The notes under the pieces are model-generated. The model was not told where the DNA came from. It worked only from the letters and a program-made list of their open reading frames with translations, and did not search any database. Positions 50,654 to 59,589 of a stretch of DNA of 64,000 nucleotides are shown one piece after another. The translations under genes and the position numbers were made by a program. The stretch lies in the NCBI RefSeq assembly GCF_000374125.1, contig NZ_KB893645.1, positions 297,131 to 361,130 on the forward strand, written 5' to 3'. This stretch comes from Niabella aurantiaca DSM 17617. GTDB taxonomy: Bacteria > Bacteroidota > Bacteroidia > Chitinophagales > Chitinophagaceae. The stretch's first letter is position 1; each line of letters starts with the position of its first letter.

Positions 50654-52711
50654 ATGCAGTACAAAAACATAGTTGTAGCAGGTGCGGTACTTGCAACCGG
50701 TATGGCAGGGTGCGGTGTTGCTCCAGGTAAGCCGGATGGGCAGGCCGCAGAGAAGCCTACTACTTACCTTGACCGGGCCAATATGGACACGACCGTGAAA
50801 CCCGGGGATGATTTTTTTCTCTACGTCAACGGGACCTGGGTCAAAAAGACGCCCATCCCCGGCGACAAGACCCGGTGGGGCAGCTTTGATGAGCTGCGCG
50901 ATAAAACGAACCGGTCTGTACATACACTGCTGGAAGAAGTGGTAAAAGAAAAAGCCGCTGCCGGTACGGCCCAGTTCAATGTGGCCGCATTTTATAAAAG
51001 CGGGATGGATACCGTGGCCATCGATAAAGCCGGCAGCTCGATTCTTCAAAAACAGCTGGATGCCATAAAAGCCATCAGTACACCACAACAGCTGCTGGAA
51101 CTGATCGTAGCAAACGGAACAACAGGGCTTCAAACGGTTCTGCCGAATTACATCGGCCCTGATGATAAGAATGTTTCCCGGAACATCGTGCAGTTTACAC
51201 AGGGCGGGTTGGGATTGCCTTCAAAGGATTACTACACCGACAAGGATGCCGATGCCGAAAAGAACCGGGAGGCATACCGGGCATATATCGGAAAGATCCT
51301 GAAGCTGGGGGGTGCAGATACGGCTTCAGCCGGCAAGGATGCCCTGGCGATCTTTGGCCTGGAACAAAAGCTGGCGGCGGCTTCCCTGTATCCAAAGGAG
51401 ATGCGGGATCCGCAAAAGATGTACAATAAATACAGCCTGGAGGCGTTTACCCGGCAAACACCCGGCATCTCCTGGAAAGCCGTATTTGCGCAAATGGGCA
51501 TCCACGGGGAAGATACCCTGCTGGTAACGGTGCCGCAGTATTATAAAACCCTTTCGGGCCTGCTTGCCTCCACTCCGCTGGATGTATGGAAGGCCTACCT
51601 GACCTATAACCTGCTTTCGGATATGGCACCGTACCTGGGACGGCAGTTTGAAGAGGCACGGTTTGATTTCTATGATAAGACCTTAAGCGGTCAAAAACAG
51701 CAGAAACCGCGTTGGGAACGGGTAATGCAGGTGATCAATGGCTCTATTGGAGAGCAGCTGGGCAAACTGTATGTAGACCGGTATTTTAAGCCGGAGGCCA
51801 AACAGAAGATGATGGAACTGGTGCAGAACCTGCAGGATGCATTCAGCAACCGTATTAAGAACCTGGACTGGATGAGCGATGCAACCAAGCAGAAAGCGGA
51901 GGCCAAGCTGGGGGCGTTTATGAAAAAGATCGGCTATCCGGATCACTGGAAAGATTATTCCGGCCTGGAGATCACACCGGACGATTATGCACAGAATGTT
52001 TTGAATGCTGCAGCCTTTGAGTTCAAACGGGACCGGGCAAAACTGGGAAAACCGGTTGACCGGACGGAGTGGGGCATGACTCCCAATACGGTGAATGCGT
52101 ATTACAATCCTGCGTTTAACGAGATCGTTTTTCCTGCAGCAATCCTGCAATTCCCTTTCTTTGATTTTGGAGCGGATGATGCGGTCAATTACGGCGGTAT
52201 CGGAGCCGTGATCGGTCATGAAATGACACATGGCTTTGATGACCAGGGCGCGCAATACGCGGCAGACGGTAATCTAAAGAACTGGTGGACCCCGGATGAT
52301 GAGAAAAAGTTCAAGGCAAAAACAAAGATGGTCGAAGAACAGTTCAACAAATACACGGTGCTGGATTCCGTACACATCAACGGCGCGCTGACCCTGGGCG
52401 AGAACATCGCCGATCTGGGAGGTATTACCATTGCCTATGATGCGTTTAAAAAAACAAAGCAGGGGCAGGGAAATGAGCTGATCGACGGGTTTACGCCCGA
52501 TCAGCGCTTCTTTCTGAGCTGGGGACAGATATGGAGAGGAAAAGCAACACCGGAACGTGCCCGGCAGCTGATCAAAATTGACCCGCATTCACCCGCAGAA
52601 TGGAGGGCAATGGGTCCCCTGACGAATTTTGAGCCCTGGTACAAAGCCTTCAATGTGCAGCCGGGCGATAAAATGTATAAACCCGAAAATGAGCGGGCAA
52701 AGATTTGGTGA
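50654..52711 (+). CDS. M13-family (neprilysin/PepO-like) metallopeptidase, lipoprotein
   Basis: 685 residues. A signal peptide with lipobox MAGC (Cys20) indicates export and lipidation. The zinc site is AVIGHEMTHGFDDQG (HExxH near 521) and the third ligand lies in TLGENIADLGGITI (Glu near 583), with NAYYNPAFNEIVFPAAIL and the C-terminal RVN-like substrate region. The family cleaves peptides of limited length outside the cytoplasm. The N-terminal domain starts at DDFFLYVNGTWVKK, as in all M13 enzymes. It is a single-gene unit with its own promoter and terminator. Confidence 0.95.
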   Translation: MQYKNIVVAGAVLATGMAGCGVAPGKPDGQAAEKPTTYLDRANMDTTVKPGDDFFLYVNGTWVKKTPIPGDKTRWGSFDELRDKTNRSVHTLLEEVVKEKAAAGTAQFNVAAFYKSGMDTVAIDKAGSSILQKQLDAIKAISTPQQLLELIVANGTTGLQTVLPNYIGPDDKNVSRNIVQFTQGGLGLPSKDYYTDKDADAEKNREAYRAYIGKILKLGGADTASAGKDALAIFGLEQKLAAASLYPKEMRDPQKMYNKYSLEAFTRQTPGISWKAVFAQMGIHGEDTLLVTVPQYYKTLSGLLASTPLDVWKAYLTYNLLSDMAPYLGRQFEEARFDFYDKTLSGQKQQKPRWERVMQVINGSIGEQLGKLYVDRYFKPEAKQKMMELVQNLQDAFSNRIKNLDWMSDATKQKAEAKLGAFMKKIGYPDHWKDYSGLEITPDDYAQNVLNAAAFEFKRDRAKLGKPVDRTEWGMTPNTVNAYYNPAFNEIVFPAAILQFPFFDFGADDAVNYGGIGAVIGHEMTHGFDDQGAQYAADGNLKNWWTPDDEKKFKAKTKMVEEQFNKYTVLDSVHINGALTLGENIADLGGITIAYDAFKKTKQGQGNELIDGFTPDQRFFLSWGQIWRGKATPERARQLIKIDPHSPAEWRAMGPLTNFEPWYKAFNVQPGDKMYKPENERAKIW

Positions 52712-52737
52712 TTTGTTTTTGTTTATTTTGTTAGAAG

Positions 52738-52769
52738 AGCCGTCCTGATTCGGTCAGGATGGCTTTTTT
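52738..52769 (+). terminator. Intrinsic terminator after the M13 peptidase
   Basis: Stem AGCCGTCCTGA (52738-52748) / TCAGGATGGCT (52754-52764) with a five-base loop and T6. Confidence 0.9.
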
Positions 52770-52780
52770 GTTGGGAGTGT

Positions 52781-52872
52781 TTCACGCCGCAACGCAAAGG
52801 AACGCAGAGGCGCTGAAGGCTGATAGCTAAAGGTGGGTGGCTCAATTCTCGATTCTCAATGCTCCGCTCTCA
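52781..52872. repeat. Phrase repeats running into the alkB stop codon
   Basis: CGCCGCAACGCAAAGG with AACGCAGAGGCG (the CTTTGCGTT family, inverted), GGCTGATAGC, then CTCAATTCTCGATTCTC and AATGCTCCGCTCTCAATGC. The TCA at 52870-52872, the TGA stop of the alkB-type gene, lies inside the last repeated word. Confidence 0.55.
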
Positions 52873-53451
52873 ATGCTCCGCTATCGTCCGGAATGTAAGG
52901 TTGATCCGGGCAGTATGCACTTTTTTTGTAGGCGGCAGGCGATGCAGCCAGTGGGTTTGTGTAGTGCCCTTCATTACCAGCAGGCTTCCATGCTCCAGGA
53001 AACAATCGACCCGCAGCCCGGTGCTCTTATGCCGGAAGGCAAATTTTCTTTCGGCACCCAGGCTCAGCGATGCAATGGCGCCGTTCTTCTTTAGCTCCCG
53101 TTCTTCATCACAGTGCCAGGCCATGCCCTCGGTACCGGTATGATAAAGATTGAGCAGGCAGGAATTATAATGCTCGCCTGTTTTTGCTTCGCATATTTTT
53201 TTTAGTTGCAGTAGCTCTCTGGTCCAGGGGAGTGCGGTTTTGGTAGCGTTGGAATACGTATAGGTAAAATCTTTATTGCCATACCAGGCCACTTTTCTTT
53301 TGGTAATGATCCTCTTTCCGAAGATGACGGCTTCGTCATTTCGCCAGTCGATGGTATTCATCAATGTGTGAAAACAGGCATCCGCGGCTTCCGCTGTAAG
53401 GGCCCTTCCATAGTAGTGTACCGTGCCGTCATAGGGCAATAAATTATGCAT
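52870..53451 (-). CDS. AlkB-family 2-oxoglutarate/Fe(II)-dependent dioxygenase
   Basis: 193 residues. Iron ligands HxD at WHCDEE (His113, Asp115) and the second His in THWLHRLP (His170). 2-oxoglutarate is bound by the Arg residues in ARINLTFR (Arg182, Arg188). NSCLLNLYHTGTEGMAWH is typical of the ALKBH2/3-like group that removes methyl groups from DNA or RNA bases. It lies 85 bases downstream of an Ada-like gene on the same strand, which suggests a joint alkylation-damage response. The last residues are encoded by a phrase repeat. Confidence 0.9.
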   Translation of the reverse strand: MHNLLPYDGTVHYYGRALTAEAADACFHTLMNTIDWRNDEAVIFGKRIITKRKVAWYGNKDFTYTYSNATKTALPWTRELLQLKKICEAKTGEHYNSCLLNLYHTGTEGMAWHCDEERELKKNGAIASLSLGAERKFAFRHKSTGLRVDCFLEHGSLLVMKGTTQTHWLHRLPPTKKVHTARINLTFRTIAEH

Positions 53452-53504
53452 AACAGATATTGTATTTTAAATATAAAAAGAGCGGCCGCAGCTTTTGCTC
53501 CCTG

Positions 53505-53545
53505 GTATTTGTTATTTGATATTTGGAATTTGACATTTAGAATTT
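53505..53545. repeat. Phrase repeat supplying the stop codon of the Ada-like gene
   Basis: TATTTGTTATTTGATATTTGG followed by AATTTGACATTTAGAATTTG: iterated ATTTG words. The TTA at 53537-53539 inside them is the TAA stop of the minus-strand gene. Confidence 0.5.
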
Positions 53546-54415
53546 GTCACCTGCCATTGCTCTTTTCTGATTGCTCATTTCGGTACGGGCCTGTTCCCAC
53601 CCGATGATGGCCATCTTACGTGCCGGTCCCCACATATAGCCCCCGGTATGACCGGTTGACTGAATGACGCGGTGGCAGGGGATCAGGTAGGCCACGGGAT
53701 TGCTCCCGATTGCAGAACCCACTGCACGGGCGGCATTGGGTTGCCCGATGCGGGCCGCCAGCGTGCCATAGGTGGTCAGCTGTCCCATGGGGATCTTCAG
53801 CAGGCTTTCCCATACTTTAAGCTGAAAGTCGGTCCCCTTCAGATGCAGTTTTATTTCGTGCAGCTGGGCCTGGCTGTTTTGAAAAATAAACAAAGCGTTT
53901 TGCTGCAACAGGTCTGTTTTCTGCGTAAAGCGGGCATTTGGAAATTGTTGTTTCAGCCCCTGCAGGGCAGCCGGTTCTTCTTCGTGAAAGGCCATATAAC
54001 AAATGCCCCTTGCGGTGGATGCCACGATCAGGTTCCCGAAAGGGCTTTCGGCAAAGCTGTAATGGATATCCAGGCTGCTGCCGCCGTTTTTGTATTCTGC
54101 GGGTGTCATGCCTTCGATATGAACAAAAAGATCGTGCAGCCTTCCGGTGCCGGAGAGTCCGGTATCAAAGGCGGCATCTGCTACAGAAGCCTGGTTGGTC
54201 CGGAGCACCTGCTTGGCATGTTCCAGGCTGATGTATTGCAGGAATTTTTTAGGACTGGTACCCGCCCAGTCGGAAAAAATACGCTGGAAATGATAGGGGC
54301 TGGTGTGGGCAGCCCGGGCAATTTCCTCAAGGCCGGGCTGGTCTTTAAAATGGCTGCGTATGTACTCGATCGCATTGGCAACCCTGTTGAAATTTATTTC
54401 ATTTTGTACGTTCAT
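53537..54415 (-). CDS. AraC-type regulator fused to methylated-DNA-cysteine methyltransferase (Ada-like)
   Basis: 292 residues from MNVQNEINFN. Residues 1-105 are an AraC helix-turn-helix pair (LEEIARAAHTSPYHFQRIFSDWAG). Residues 115-292 are an O6-alkylguanine-DNA alkyltransferase with the active site NPVAYLIPCHRVI (Cys247) and the GTDFQLKVWESLLKIPMGQ DNA-binding region. It lacks the N-terminal zinc/Cys domain of E. coli Ada, which senses methylphosphotriesters, so its transcription switch must differ. Pairing with alkB argues for a small alkylation-repair operon. Confidence 0.92.
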   Translation of the reverse strand: MNVQNEINFNRVANAIEYIRSHFKDQPGLEEIARAAHTSPYHFQRIFSDWAGTSPKKFLQYISLEHAKQVLRTNQASVADAAFDTGLSGTGRLHDLFVHIEGMTPAEYKNGGSSLDIHYSFAESPFGNLIVASTARGICYMAFHEEEPAALQGLKQQFPNARFTQKTDLLQQNALFIFQNSQAQLHEIKLHLKGTDFQLKVWESLLKIPMGQLTTYGTLAARIGQPNAARAVGSAIGSNPVAYLIPCHRVIQSTGHTGGYMWGPARKMAIIGWEQARTEMSNQKRAMAGDKF

Positions 54416-54512
54416 TGCTGATGATTTATAGCACAAAGATGGTTGCTATTTATGTAAAAAGAAACCCGTTTCTTGCGTTGTTAACGGGGGTATCAACGCG
54501 GCTTTATCGTAG

Positions 54513-54651
54513 GTTGTCGTTCTAAACCTCCGCCCGGCGAGCGGCCTTTCTGAATCTATTGGAGATCAATCCACTTTTCATTCCCGCCTGACCGGCGGGA
54601 ACTGGAAAAGAAAGGTGCAGCAGATTCCGGTTTTCGGGAATGTTTGTCATC
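54513..54651. repeat. Degenerate palindromic intergenic element
   Basis: TTGTCGTTCTAAACC, TTCTGAATCTATTGG, a CCCGCC...GGCGGG hairpin (54585-54599) and a closing CAGATTCCGG with TTTGTCATCACC. It carries the arms of the GTCATTCTGA element with an inserted hairpin. The rest of 54416-54960 holds no gene apart from the terminator below. Confidence 0.5.
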
Positions 54652-54761
54652 ACCGCATTGAGGCCCGCTATGGAAGATTCAGCATATAACAATTAAGCTT
54701 TTGATACAACCCCGGCATATAGGAAACAGGCGTTTCCTTGTGGTCCTTTCATAAATGGGAT

Positions 54762-54788
54762 AAAAAAAGAGTGTTCTGAGGAACACTC
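54762..54788 (-). terminator. Minus-strand terminator of the DinB/ABC operon
   Basis: Perfect stem GAGTGTTC / GAACACTC with a TGAG loop; A7 on the plus strand (54762-54768) reads as T7 on minus. It lies 170 bases after the ABC ATPase stop. Confidence 0.82.
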
Positions 54789-54960
54789 CCGGCTGTCTTT
54801 GATAGATTCACAATCTTTTATGTCGGAATAATGGTATATTCAATCTGTTTTAAAGCAGCCAGTTGTGTTTTTGTTTGTATAGCAAAACTCCCATTTTTCT
54901 ATCAAAAAAAACTTAACTCAGGTTAATTAATAGCGAACGGCTGCAGGCGGCGTCTGTGGT

Positions 54961-55641
54961 TTATTTTAACCCCATCTGTTCGATCTTCCCTCCGATGGAT
55001 ACCTGCTTCATTTCCTGCTCCAGCGAATCGAAGCTGTCGCGGGCTACTTTTTTTATAAAAGATCCGTTTTGCAGCAGGTGTATCTCATCGCAGGTTTCAC
55101 GGAGGGTAGAAAAAATATGGGAAGAGATGAGGATGGTTTTGCCCAGGGCCTTTAGCTTTTGGATGATGGCGGTGATCAGCAGGTTGCTCTGTATATCGAC
55201 CCCGTTAAAGGGCTCATCCAAAATAAAGTAGTCGTTTTCCTGCATCAGGATCGCCATTAAAGCCAGCTTTTTTTTCATTCCCGTGGAATAGGTGGCCGCA
55301 TACTGGTTCAGCGGCAGGTCAAAGATATTCCGCTGCTGCACCTGCGCGGCTGTTTTATGACGGGCATGACAAAGCAGCCGGAGGTATTCCTCCCCGGTGA
55401 TCTTTGAAAAGAAGAAGGGCTCTGTTTGCAGGAACCCCAGGTGGTTTTTCAGCGGCATGTGGCCGGCGGTGATCCGGCCCTGGTATGACTCCATGCCGGC
55501 AATGCAGTTAAACAGGGTTGTTTTACCGGCGCCATTTTCGCCTACAATGCCATATACGCCCCCTGTGGAAAACGTAAGCGAAATATTGTTTAATACGGTA
55601 TGGCTGCCGAAATTTTTAGAAAGGGATTCAATGCGGATCAT
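54961..55641 (-). CDS. ABC transporter ATP-binding protein
   Basis: 226 residues. Walker A GENGAGKTTLF, a signature region in AATYSTGMKKKLALMAIL (STGMK in place of LSGGQ), Walker B YFILDEPFNGVD and the switch His in ISSHIFSTL. It overlaps the upstream permease-like gene by 4 bases. The divergent signature motif and small size match the ABC-2-type exporters of unknown substrate found in Bacteroidota. It is the last gene of a three-gene operon (DinB-like, membrane protein, ATPase). Confidence 0.9.
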   Translation of the reverse strand: MIRIESLSKNFGSHTVLNNISLTFSTGGVYGIVGENGAGKTTLFNCIAGMESYQGRITAGHMPLKNHLGFLQTEPFFFSKITGEEYLRLLCHARHKTAAQVQQRNIFDLPLNQYAATYSTGMKKKLALMAILMQENDYFILDEPFNGVDIQSNLLITAIIQKLKALGKTILISSHIFSTLRETCDEIHLLQNGSFIKKVARDSFDSLEQEMKQVSIGGKIEQMGLK

Positions 55642-56555
55642 GAAAGATAAGTTGCTAACCGGTTAACGGATCTGGAATAAAAAAGCGGGATCAGGCCCAG
55701 CAGCAGGGGTGGAAAAAAAATGCTGGCGGAAAAAATAAGCAGGGGAACCAGGGGGATCTCATCCGGGTACGCGGTATACTTGATCAATATGATCAGCGCC
55801 ACATACCCGTAGCCCAGCAGCAGTATGCCGGTGATCATCCACCATTTTTCCGGATAGGCGATCAGCATTGCAGCAAACGGGATACCTGTTAAAATGGTGG
55901 TATGCCCCATGGCGGTGCTTACTTTTTTCTTCAGGAATTTTCCGGGGGTAAAGGAAAAGTTCCACAGGTAAAACAGTGGCTCCGGCTTTGTATAAAACGA
56001 CAGGACCAGCAAAAGGACAACCCCGCTGCCAAACAGGCCAAGATGAAAATTATTGACAAAAATACCAATGCCTGTCAGCAGGTAAGCCGCAAAAATGAAG
56101 AGCAGCGATTGGCGGAAACCGGTAAGGAACTCGAAAGGTTTTTTGCCAAAAGGTGTGGGCACTGTAGTATTGATATTTGCAGAATGACGGATCAGGCTGA
56201 GCAGCAGCGCGCCGGGTAACAGCAGTAGGGCGGGGAGCACCTGCTTCCGGTAGAGCAGGAACAACACAAAAGGGATGACGGCGAAGACATTTTCGCCCAT
56301 CCGTATGCTGCGCAAAGAGCGTTCCGGGAAAGTGATCTTCAGGAAGTCTGTCCTTTTTCCGTTGCCCAGCTGTACCAGCGATGCTGCTGCCAGAAGCACA
56401 TACAGATAGATGGCTGCGCTTGTTTTTGAAAACAGCAGCCAGGAAAAAAGGAAGAACCCAGCCGACCCCAAAAGCCATCCCCACAGGGGGCGCAGACCAA
56501 AGTCTTTTATCTGCCGGTTGAGCATCCGGAATTGTAAGCGGAAATAGAAATTCAT
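55638..56555 (-). CDS. Membrane subunit of the ABC transporter
   Basis: 305 residues with eight or more hydrophobic segments (WLLGSAGFFLFSWLLF, AIYLYVLLAAASLVQL, SLLFIFAAYLLTGIGIFV, TGIPFAAMLIAY, VPLLIFSASIFFPPLLLGLIPLFYS). No catalytic residues. It overlaps the ATPase gene by 4 bases and starts directly after the DinB-like stop codon (TAAATG). It is therefore the permease of the ATPase next to it. The substrate is unknown. Confidence 0.78.
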   Translation of the reverse strand: MNFYFRLQFRMLNRQIKDFGLRPLWGWLLGSAGFFLFSWLLFSKTSAAIYLYVLLAAASLVQLGNGKRTDFLKITFPERSLRSIRMGENVFAVIPFVLFLLYRKQVLPALLLLPGALLLSLIRHSANINTTVPTPFGKKPFEFLTGFRQSLLFIFAAYLLTGIGIFVNNFHLGLFGSGVVLLLVLSFYTKPEPLFYLWNFSFTPGKFLKKKVSTAMGHTTILTGIPFAAMLIAYPEKWWMITGILLLGYGYVALIILIKYTAYPDEIPLVPLLIFSASIFFPPLLLGLIPLFYSRSVNRLATYLS

Positions 56556-57086
56556 TTACTGCGCATTCAGCAAGGGGAAGTACCGGTCTTCGATGATCCT
56601 GAAATGATGCGTCTGGTGACCCACAATGGTGAACCCTACCGCCAGCACCGACATCTGCGTGTTATAGGTGTTGCCGACCGAGAGAAGCTGTTCGTCGCTG
56701 AGATTCTTATAAAAGGCAAGCGTGCTTTGGCGTACCGCTACCAGTTCGTCGAGCAATGACTCCAGCGTGCGTTCACCGGCATTGGAGTTTTCTGCAAACA
56801 GATCTTCCTCGAAGGGCTGAACAGGAGTGCTGTCTTTTCTTGCGAAGCGCAGGGCCCGGTAAATAAATATTCTTTCTGTATCGGCAATATGTAAAAGGAT
56901 CTGCTTTATCGTCCACTTGCCCGGTGCATATACCTGGTCTCCCAGGTTGGCGACCTTTTCCTTATCCAGCTGGTAAATGTCCAGGATGCTTTTTTGAATG
57001 GCGGGTACCATTTCCAGGTCTTCGGGCACCTGATCGATGTAACGGTCAAAATATCCGGGCATGGGATGGATGGCTGATTTGTTCAT
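56556..57086 (-). CDS. DinB-family protein
   Basis: 176 residues. A four-helix DinB/YfiT-type bundle with the metal-binding His pattern: HIADTERIFIYRALRFARKD near the start and VGHQTHHFRIIEDRYF at the end. The family includes thiol-dependent hydrolases such as bacillithiol transferases. TATATTTG lies on the minus strand 30 or so bases upstream of the ATG and may be the operon's -7 box. It heads the operon with the ABC genes. A role in detoxification coupled to export is possible but unproven. Confidence 0.85.
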   Translation of the reverse strand: MNKSAIHPMPGYFDRYIDQVPEDLEMVPAIQKSILDIYQLDKEKVANLGDQVYAPGKWTIKQILLHIADTERIFIYRALRFARKDSTPVQPFEEDLFAENSNAGERTLESLLDELVAVRQSTLAFYKNLSDEQLLSVGNTYNTQMSVLAVGFTIVGHQTHHFRIIEDRYFPLLNAQ

Positions 57087-57644
57087 TTTATACTGGTTTA
57101 AACTAAGTGGAGGTACAAATATAACTCATAGATGGTTTCGGCGCGTTATAAAAGGATGCATTCCAGATCCGGACGATGGCATGTCGTGGTCCTGCAGGCA
57201 TGCGTTCAGAAAAAATGTTTTTTGCAGCGTTCTCCCCCGGGGAGGGCCTGCAGTTCTGATGGCGGTCCTGTGCGTGCGGATAAGAAAGACCCCTTCGGGA
57301 TAACAACGGCAATAGATCCGGAAAAGGTAGGATCTGTTACCCTGTTCTTAGAAGCTGTTTAAAAACGATCCGGGAGCATCCTTATCGTCACAAAGGTACC
57401 GGCTTTTATCGCCTCTACTTGGGGCTTCGCTGTAGCCGTCATCTGTGACATACGGGGTTCAGCGATCATTTTAGCAAAAGAGGCATGGCCTCGAAAGATC
57501 CGGTAAGAACGGGTTTTAATCCGTTTATACGTCCAAAAGAGCAACAGAGCGCCATAGGTCCGGGGCACAATGATCCGTGCCGATGGCTCTTATGAAATTA
57601 CAGCTTCGTTAAAGAGATTGTATTAGAAGTCACTTTATAGCATG
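57087..57644. other. Gap without a supported gene
   Basis: Several short open frames exist (for example 57359-57568 minus) but none has a recognisable domain or start context. AGAAGCTGTTTAAAAA near 57350 resembles the end of an insertion element, though no matching second end or transposase remnant is seen. Confidence 0.35.
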
Positions 57645-57720
57645 TTGTCATTCTGAGCTTGTTTCAGAATCTATTGATAGGCAACTATTATTAGATGCCG
57701 AAACAAGTCCGGCATGACAA
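57645..57720. repeat. Palindromic intergenic element, complete copy
   Basis: TTGTCATTCTGAGCTTGTTT and CAGAATCT form one arm; AGATGCCGAAACAAGTCC and GGCATGACAA form the other. TTGTCAT/ATGACAA, CTTGTTTC/GAAACAAG and ATCT/AGAT pair, giving a long hairpin. Elements of this type are widespread between genes of Bacteroidota. It lies 10 bases from the sulfatase stop and may serve as its terminator. Confidence 0.72.
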
Positions 57721-57729
57721 ATGAAAGAC

Positions 57730-59217
57730 TTATGGATTTTTTGGCCGTTCAAATTTGGGATCTATAAATTCCCATTCTTTGATATGGGGGTGCTGATGCT
57801 CCTTCAATGCGATGGCCTGCATCTGCTGAATGATATCCGGATGCCGTGCGGCAATATCTTTGTTTTCATGGCCGTCGGTTTCCAGGTTATAGAGTTGCCA
57901 GGGCGCCTGCCTGTTTTTCTTTATACCGGTGCGTATCCCTTTCCATTTGCCGATCCGGACGGCCACCTGGCCTCCTTTTTCCGGATATTCGAAATAAAGA
58001 TAGGGATGCTGCTGCTGCTTTCCCTTGCCCAGCAGCTCCGGTAAAAGCGAGATGCCGTTCACCGCATGCGTTAACCGTTGTCCGGTCAGCTCCGCAAACG
58101 TAGGCATCATATCGTATTGCACGGAAAGCAGGCTGCTGGTTTTTCCTGCCGGGATCTTTCCCGGCCACCGGGCAATGAACGGTTCCCGGAAACCGCCTTC
58201 GTAGATGTCCATTTTCAGGCCGCGCAATCCCTGTACGCTGTTGAAGAACGCGGCATCAACGCCGCCGTTAAAGGTAGCCCCGTTATCGCTGGAGAACAGG
58301 ATAATGGTGTTTTGATCCAGTCCCAGTTTTTTGACCGCGTTCATGATGATGCCTACCTGGTCGTCGAGACAGGTGATCATGCCGGCATAGGTAGACAAAG
58401 GGTATTTGGATGCGGCGTAGCCCCGCTGCCCGTAGTAAGGCTTTTCATCAAACTGCCCTTTGTACATATTGATGTATTTCTCCGGAACCTGGAGAGACAC
58501 GTGCGGGATGGTGTAGGGCAGGTAAAGAAAGAACGGCTGCTGTTTGTGTTTGCGGATGAACGCTACCGCCTTTTCCGTCATCTTATCAACAGAATACTCA
58601 TTGCCTTTGAAATAATCGAAGTCCTTATCCGTAGCTGTCTGGGGGTTGAGCGCGCGGTGCACCCAGATGTCGGGATTGTTCAGTGTATCCCATGCCTGGT
58701 TTTCCCAGAGGTGCGTAGGGTAATAATTGTGCGCCTGTTTTTGATCAAGGTATCCATAAAAGTAATCAAATCCCTGCAACAGCGGATGGCCGGTGGTATG
58801 CGCAGATCCCAATCCCCACTTGCCGATGGCGGCGGTGGCATAACCTGCATCCTTAAAGAGGTGCCCCAGGGTAAATGTACCTTCCGGCAAGGGCATCTGG
58901 CCACCTTCAAGACTATCGGGGAAGCCTCCCAGTTCATAGTTGCCCCTGATATAGGAATGCCCCCCGTTTTTTCCCGTCAGCAACATGCAGCGGGCAGGAG
59001 CGCATACCGGGGTTCCGGAGTAGTGTTGTGTGAACCGCATTCCTTCGGCTGCCATATGGTCCAAATGGGGCGTTTTGATCTTTTGCTGCCCATAGCATCC
59101 CAGCTCGCCATATCCCATATCATCCGCATAAATATAAATGACATTGGGCGGGGATTGCGCATGGATAGCGGCCGCAGAAAGAAGCGTACTGAATAAAAAC
59201 AGGATTACCTTTTTCAT
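57730..59217 (-). CDS. Secreted formylglycine-dependent sulfatase
   Basis: 495 residues from MKKVILFLF; an ATG nine bases upstream is possible. A signal peptide (to about 21) exports it. YADDMGYGELGCYG provides the metal-binding Asp pair and CAPARCMLLTG (Cys72) the CxPxR signature whose cysteine becomes formylglycine. GKWGLGSAHTTGHP and FSSDNGATFNGG are further sulfatase motifs. It would remove sulfate from a carbohydrate or other ester outside the cytoplasm. It is divergent from a second sulfatase gene; the 372-base region between them presumably holds both promoters. Confidence 0.93.
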   Translation of the reverse strand: MKKVILFLFSTLLSAAAIHAQSPPNVIYIYADDMGYGELGCYGQQKIKTPHLDHMAAEGMRFTQHYSGTPVCAPARCMLLTGKNGGHSYIRGNYELGGFPDSLEGGQMPLPEGTFTLGHLFKDAGYATAAIGKWGLGSAHTTGHPLLQGFDYFYGYLDQKQAHNYYPTHLWENQAWDTLNNPDIWVHRALNPQTATDKDFDYFKGNEYSVDKMTEKAVAFIRKHKQQPFFLYLPYTIPHVSLQVPEKYINMYKGQFDEKPYYGQRGYAASKYPLSTYAGMITCLDDQVGIIMNAVKKLGLDQNTIILFSSDNGATFNGGVDAAFFNSVQGLRGLKMDIYEGGFREPFIARWPGKIPAGKTSSLLSVQYDMMPTFAELTGQRLTHAVNGISLLPELLGKGKQQQHPYLYFEYPEKGGQVAVRIGKWKGIRTGIKKNRQAPWQLYNLETDGHENKDIAARHPDIIQQMQAIALKEHQHPHIKEWEFIDPKFERPKNP

Positions 59218-59589
59218 GATGATCATATCTTATTAGTTTTTTTAAAGCTGTTTGTTCCGGCTTCCGGAACCAGCAATGGATGGGCATGGCGGCTGATTAA
59301 AAAAGATGCCCGGCATTGCCGGTATTGTATGACAAACATGCTAAAGTTAGGGTTTCTGTTGGGGAAGCTGCTGTGCAATCGAGTGCACAAAAAAGAAGGG
59401 GATGCACGGTCAAACGGTTTAAAAATCTATCTTCGCCTGCGGGCTATTCATCAACGTATTTGTTTGCTGCAATCATACACAGGCATGTTTTCCGGATGGA
59501 GCTCCCGGATTTTTTTAAAGCGGATGCTAAAGGCCGGTGCACCGGCCGGAAAGAAGAAATGCAGGCATCCGGGTAAAACTGTTTTAAAA

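Noticed and set aside
57359..57568. Short minus-strand frame and an AGAAGCTGTTTAAAAA word resembling an insertion-element end
   Set aside because: No matching second end, no transposase remnant and no target duplication visible.
58078..59196. A 372-codon plus-strand open frame opposite the first sulfatase
   Set aside because: Antisense shadow of a gene with clear catalytic motifs.
59329..59589. An 87-codon in-frame extension before the second sulfatase
   Set aside because: The signal peptide beginning at 59590 must be N-terminal; the extension is basic and not protein-like.
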